A DNA stretch of 14,269 nt from DATCVR01 sp036566745 (GTDB taxonomy: Bacteria; Actinomycetota; Actinomycetes; Jiangellales; Jiangellaceae), in contig DATCVR010000077.1 in the NCBI GenBank assembly GCA_036566745.1, positions 1 through 14,269 of the forward strand. The letters are read 5' to 3'. The position numbers and the translations under genes are program-made. Position 1 is the stretch's first letter. Each line of letters starts with the position of its first letter. The notes below the pieces were generated by a model, which saw only the letters and a program-made list of their open reading frames with translations, did not search any database and was not told the DNA's origin. Shown piece after piece: positions 11,904-14,269 of this stretch.

Positions 11904-12061
11904 CAGATCGCCCACCGCCACAGCCACACCAGGACCGGCATCGAGGCGAGCGCGGCGAGGAAGACGGCCCACTGGATCGCCTGGGCCTTCGCCATCAGGA
12001 GCTTCTCGGCGGCGGGGGTGGGCATGGTGGGGAGGTTTTGGAGGTCGGGGTGCTTGTCCAT
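11903..12061 (-). CDS. 52-aa single-span membrane peptide
   Basis: The sequence is MDKHPDLQNLPTMPTPAAEK, LLMAKAQAIQWAVFLAALAS and MPVLVWLWRWAI. A polar N-terminus precedes a hydrophobic C-terminal span (about 29-50) ending in the Trp-rich WLWRWAI. Both ends are TGATG overlaps, with the coiled-coil gene upstream and the 87-aa gene downstream, which strongly supports translation. No family is recognised. Confidence 0.72.
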   Translation of the reverse strand: MDKHPDLQNLPTMPTPAAEKLLMAKAQAIQWAVFLAALASMPVLVWLWRWAI

Positions 12062-13065
12062 CACGACGCGGGCTCCTTGCTGGCAGGGGTGGTGTTGACG
12101 GTGGCCTCGGCCTCGTTCGCCCGGGCCTCGCTGTTCACGGCGTCGACGTGGGCGAGACGCAACTGCTCACGCAGCCCTGCTGCGCTGCGCTCGGCCTGCT
12201 TCAGCCGTTCATCGTGGCGGCCGGTGATGCAGGTGACCATCCAGCGGCTGGCCTCATAGATCCGCGCGATGGTGTCGAGCCGTTCGTCCAGGCTGGCCCG
12301 GTTGAACCAGTACAGCCACTCGCTCGGCGTGTAGACGGGGGCGGGGCGGTCGGCGGGTGGCGCGGTCTCGCCTTCGTGGAGGGCGGCGAGTTCTCGCTCG
12401 GCGGTCTCGGCGCGCTGCTCGGCGACGCGCGCCCGCTCGGCCAGGCGGGCGCGGATCCGATCGCGCTCGCGGATGGCGGCGGTAAGGTCGCGCTCGGCCT
12501 TCTCGGCACGCTGCGTTTCGATGCCGAGATCGGCATTGATCTGCGCGGCGTGCTCCTCGAAGTGCTCGGCGCGACGCTCGGCGGCCTTGGCGCGGTCCTG
12601 CCAGTTGCTGCCAACTGCTGCAGATCTGGCAGCAGCCTTCGTCTCGACGAGCGGCAGCACGGCGTCCGCGAACCCGGCGCAATGCTCCTCGACCGAGGCC
12701 TCGATGCGCTCGCCAGCACGGCGCTGGTGCTCGCGGGTGAGCGCCTCCACGAGCTGGTCGCGGAGCGCGGGCTTGCACGAGGGGCAGTCCCCGAACTCGT
12801 ACCCGACCAGCCGCTCCTCCCCGGTGGGGCTGCGCGCGGTGACCTTGCGTTCGGGGATCACGTCGTCGCAGCCACCGGAATGGATATCCCAGCACTGGTG
12901 GCCGCTCGGCTCCCACGGGCCGAAGGTGAGGTGCACGTAGGGGTGTGGGTCGTGCGTGCGCATTGACGTGGACGGTGGCACGACGCCTTCTGGCACGTCG
13001 CCGGGGATGACGTGGACGCCACGTTCGGGGGTGCTTCGCGGGCGGGGCGGGGTCGGGTCAGGCAT
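12061..13065 (-). CDS. Coiled-coil protein with N-terminal Cys site
   Basis: The 334 residues comprise a Pro-rich start, a region with C58, C66, C94 and C97 (GHQCWDIHSGGC and FGDCPSCKP) that may bind zinc, and a long Ala/Glu/Arg heptad-like coiled coil (about 155-232). A short Pro-rich linker and a globular segment (YTPSEWLYWFNRASLDERLD, 245-264) follow, then a second helix (283-322). I chose ATG 13065, which overlaps the regulator's stop by 8 bases (ATGCCTGA) with GAGGAG before it. Function is unknown; the layout suggests an oligomeric scaffold or DNA-associated protein. Confidence 0.8.
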   Translation of the reverse strand: MPDPTPPRPRSTPERGVHVIPGDVPEGVVPPSTSMRTHDPHPYVHLTFGPWEPSGHQCWDIHSGGCDDVIPERKVTARSPTGEERLVGYEFGDCPSCKPALRDQLVEALTREHQRRAGERIEASVEEHCAGFADAVLPLVETKAAARSAAVGSNWQDRAKAAERRAEHFEEHAAQINADLGIETQRAEKAERDLTAAIRERDRIRARLAERARVAEQRAETAERELAALHEGETAPPADRPAPVYTPSEWLYWFNRASLDERLDTIARIYEASRWMVTCITGRHDERLKQAERSAAGLREQLRLAHVDAVNSEARANEAEATVNTTPASKEPAS

Positions 13066-13489
13066 GGTCGGACTCCTCGCTGTGATCAAGAGCGGCGCGG
13101 ACACGGCGCTCCATCCTGCGGAGCCGCTCGTTCTCCGCTTCGAGCGCACGCATCCGGCCACGTTCCCTCGCTTCGGCTGCGTTCGCGGGTTCGAGCCCGG
13201 GGGCGAGCAGCGCGGCGGGGGTGGTGTCGAGGGCGGACGCCAAGCGGACGAGCCGCCGCACCCCTACGTCCTGGAATCCCGCCTCGATGTTGCCGATCGA
13301 CGCGCGGGTGAGGCCGACGCGTTCGGCGAGTAGGCGCTGCGTGAGCCCGGCGGCGGTGCGGTAGTCCCGGATGCGGTTCCCGAACGCTTCGAGTACCGGG
13401 TCGGGGTAGGTCCAGCAGGCGTCGTCTGTGCGTGCCTCTGGGGCGTCCGGGTGGGGCGTCGCCGTGTCAGGCGTACGAGAGTCGGTCAT
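13058..13489 (-). CDS. Cro/C1-type (XRE) transcriptional regulator
   Basis: The 143-aa protein has a clear XRE HTH at about 38-94: FGNRIRDYRTAAGLTQRLLA, ERVGLTRASIGNIEAGFQDV, and VRRLVRLASALDTTPAALLA. A C-terminal helix (AEARERGRMRALEAENERLR, 105-124, continuing to about 135) looks like a dimerising coiled coil. The ATG at 13489 overlaps the preceding stop (ATGA) with GGAG upstream. It lies inside a co-directional operon rather than at a divergent promoter, so it is less likely to be the classic immunity repressor and more likely an internal regulator. Confidence 0.9.
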   Translation of the reverse strand: MTDSRTPDTATPHPDAPEARTDDACWTYPDPVLEAFGNRIRDYRTAAGLTQRLLAERVGLTRASIGNIEAGFQDVGVRRLVRLASALDTTPAALLAPGLEPANAAEARERGRMRALEAENERLRRMERRVRAALDHSEESDHA

Positions 13490-13725
13490 CGGGGCTCCAC
13501 GGGGCTGTGAGGCGCGCACGGCGGGGCCGTCGCCTCACGCTCAGCTCGGGCCTGCGGGGTGTCGCCGCGGCCGCACGGATTGCAGACGTCCCGCCCGTCC
13601 ACGCGTGTCCAGCCCCACCGCTCGGCGGCGAACACGCGCGCTGCGTCGGCGGTGGGTTGGTCGACGCGGCAGAAGGCCCCGCAGTCGGGGGTGTCGCAGG
13701 CGATCTCGATAGCGCGGATGCTCAT
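13486..13725 (-). CDS. 79-aa zinc-ribbon-like protein
   Basis: Cysteines at C10, C15, C19 and the pair C48/C51 (CDTPDCGAFC and CNPCGRG) fit a small zinc ribbon; between them is a helix with ADAARVFAAERWGW. This resembles short zinc proteins of Streptomyces prophages, with unknown function. The ATG at 13725 overlaps the upstream stop in ATGA, and the stop overlaps the XRE start the same way. Confidence 0.78.
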   Translation of the reverse strand: MSIRAIEIACDTPDCGAFCRVDQPTADAARVFAAERWGWTRVDGRDVCNPCGRGDTPQARAEREATAPPCAPHSPVEPR

Positions 13726-14006
13726 GACGCGGGCCTGCATTTCTGCTCGTCCTCTTCGAGCGGCCGGCCCTCGATCACGAACGACGCGCCGCCCAACGTG
13801 GCGACCTGCGCGCCCTCCGCCCAGGCGCCGAGCGGCGCGGGTTCGGTCTCGCCCGGCTGCAGGGCGACGGCGATCTCCTGGCCTGTGTAGTCGATGAGTG
13901 CGTGCCCGCATCGGGTGCAGGCCTGGCGGGCGCCGACCATTGGGCCGGCGAGGTGGACGATGAACGGGTCCGGGTGCGCGCCGCTGGGTGCGTGGATGGG
14001 GCTCAT
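13722..14006 (-). CDS. 94-aa hypothetical protein with CTRC motif
   Basis: The protein begins MSPIHAPSGAHPDPFIVHLA and contains CTRCG (30-34) followed by ALIDYTGQEIAV and a beta-rich stretch to FVIEGRPLEEDEQKC. A single Cys pair with nearby His could form half of a metal site, perhaps in a dimer. ATGA overlaps join it to both neighbours. No family is recognised. Confidence 0.75.
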   Translation of the reverse strand: MSPIHAPSGAHPDPFIVHLAGPMVGARQACTRCGHALIDYTGQEIAVALQPGETEPAPLGAWAEGAQVATLGGASFVIEGRPLEEDEQKCRPAS

Positions 14007-14269
14007 GCGCCGCTCCCGAGGTAGGGCACGAACCCGCCACCGCGAGCGCCAGCGCGTGCCCACGCCCGGTCGATCAGCGCCGCTTCCAGGGCGCGGGTGT
14101 CCGGCCGGACGGCATAGGTCACCTCGCCCGGCTCGTCGCCGGGCTGGTCGTCGTCGCGGGTCCACTCGATCTCGGTCACCTGGAGGTGGGCCCCGGCGGT
14201 GCGGACGATCTCGGCGATGGCTTCGTGGGGCATGCGGTCGGAGTCGTCTTCGTAGCGGATCCGGATCTC
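14003..14269 (-). CDS. Hypothetical protein, 5' end cut by the window edge
   Basis: The reading frame is open to the right edge. Visible residues begin EIRIRYEDDSDR then MPHEAIAEIVRTAGAHLQVT and end ARGGGFVPYLGSGA, 88 residues in all. The upstream 12 codons look coding, so the ATG at 14233 is probably internal. Content suggests an alpha/beta domain with an acidic loop (DDDQPGDEPGE). Its stop overlaps the next ATG (ATGA). Function is unknown. Confidence 0.7.
   Translation of the reverse strand, partial: EIRIRYEDDSDRMPHEAIAEIVRTAGAHLQVTEIEWTRDDDQPGDEPGEVTYAVRPDTRALEAALIDRAWARAGARGGGFVPYLGSGA

Noticed and set aside
1..14269. CRISPR array, insertion sequence or attachment site
   Set aside because: I saw no regularly spaced long repeats, no transposase or integrase motifs and no tRNA-end duplication.

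Overview
This is a window from the genome of a temperate phage or prophage of a high-GC actinobacterium, most likely a Streptomyces relative. The evidence is strongly GC-biased third codon positions, a DUF935-type actinophage portal protein, a two-domain large terminase, DUF6221 proteins, a SWIM/DUF6011 zinc-finger protein, and densely coupled tiny genes. I see no integrase, attachment site, tRNA, rRNA, insertion sequence or CRISPR array. No stretch over 300 bases lacks a gene; the longest gap is about 180 bases (3400-3579).

Layout. (1) 1-3399, leftward: the start of the late/packaging module, with a small HTH protein, the large terminase and a portal protein cut by the left edge. A 56-aa gene on the opposite strand (1373-1543) sits between terminase and portal and looks leaderless. 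(2) 3400-3579: a leader with a candidate promoter, an inverted repeat around it and two hairpins, reading into the late module. (3) 3580-7697, leftward: monocistronic-looking genes of unknown function. Three are separated by strong hairpins, each followed by a CCAGACC-type box and a Shine-Dalgarno. The module begins with a SWIM zinc-finger gene. (4) 7698-7777: a divergent control region with three copies of a 12-base motif that overlap the candidate promoters. (5) 7778-9686, rightward: a coupled operon of a ribbon-helix-helix-like protein, small proteins, two DUF6221-type paralogues and a 30-aa membrane peptide, ending in a 14-bp hairpin. (6) 9791-14269, leftward: about a dozen small genes chained by ATGA, TGATG or 8-base overlaps. 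They include a Cro/C1-type regulator, a zinc-site coiled-coil protein, several Cys-rich small proteins, a winged-helix-like protein and two tiny membrane proteins. The first gene is cut by the right edge.

How it fits together (inference). The two leftward accessory blocks and the rightward operon look like early or lysogeny-linked genes. The divergent region is probably a switch in which the RHH protein controls its own operon and the SWIM gene. The hairpin-rich leader at 3421-3517 may separate accessory from late transcription. Functions are firm only for terminase and portal; most other genes are unrecognised and are described by visible motifs and context.
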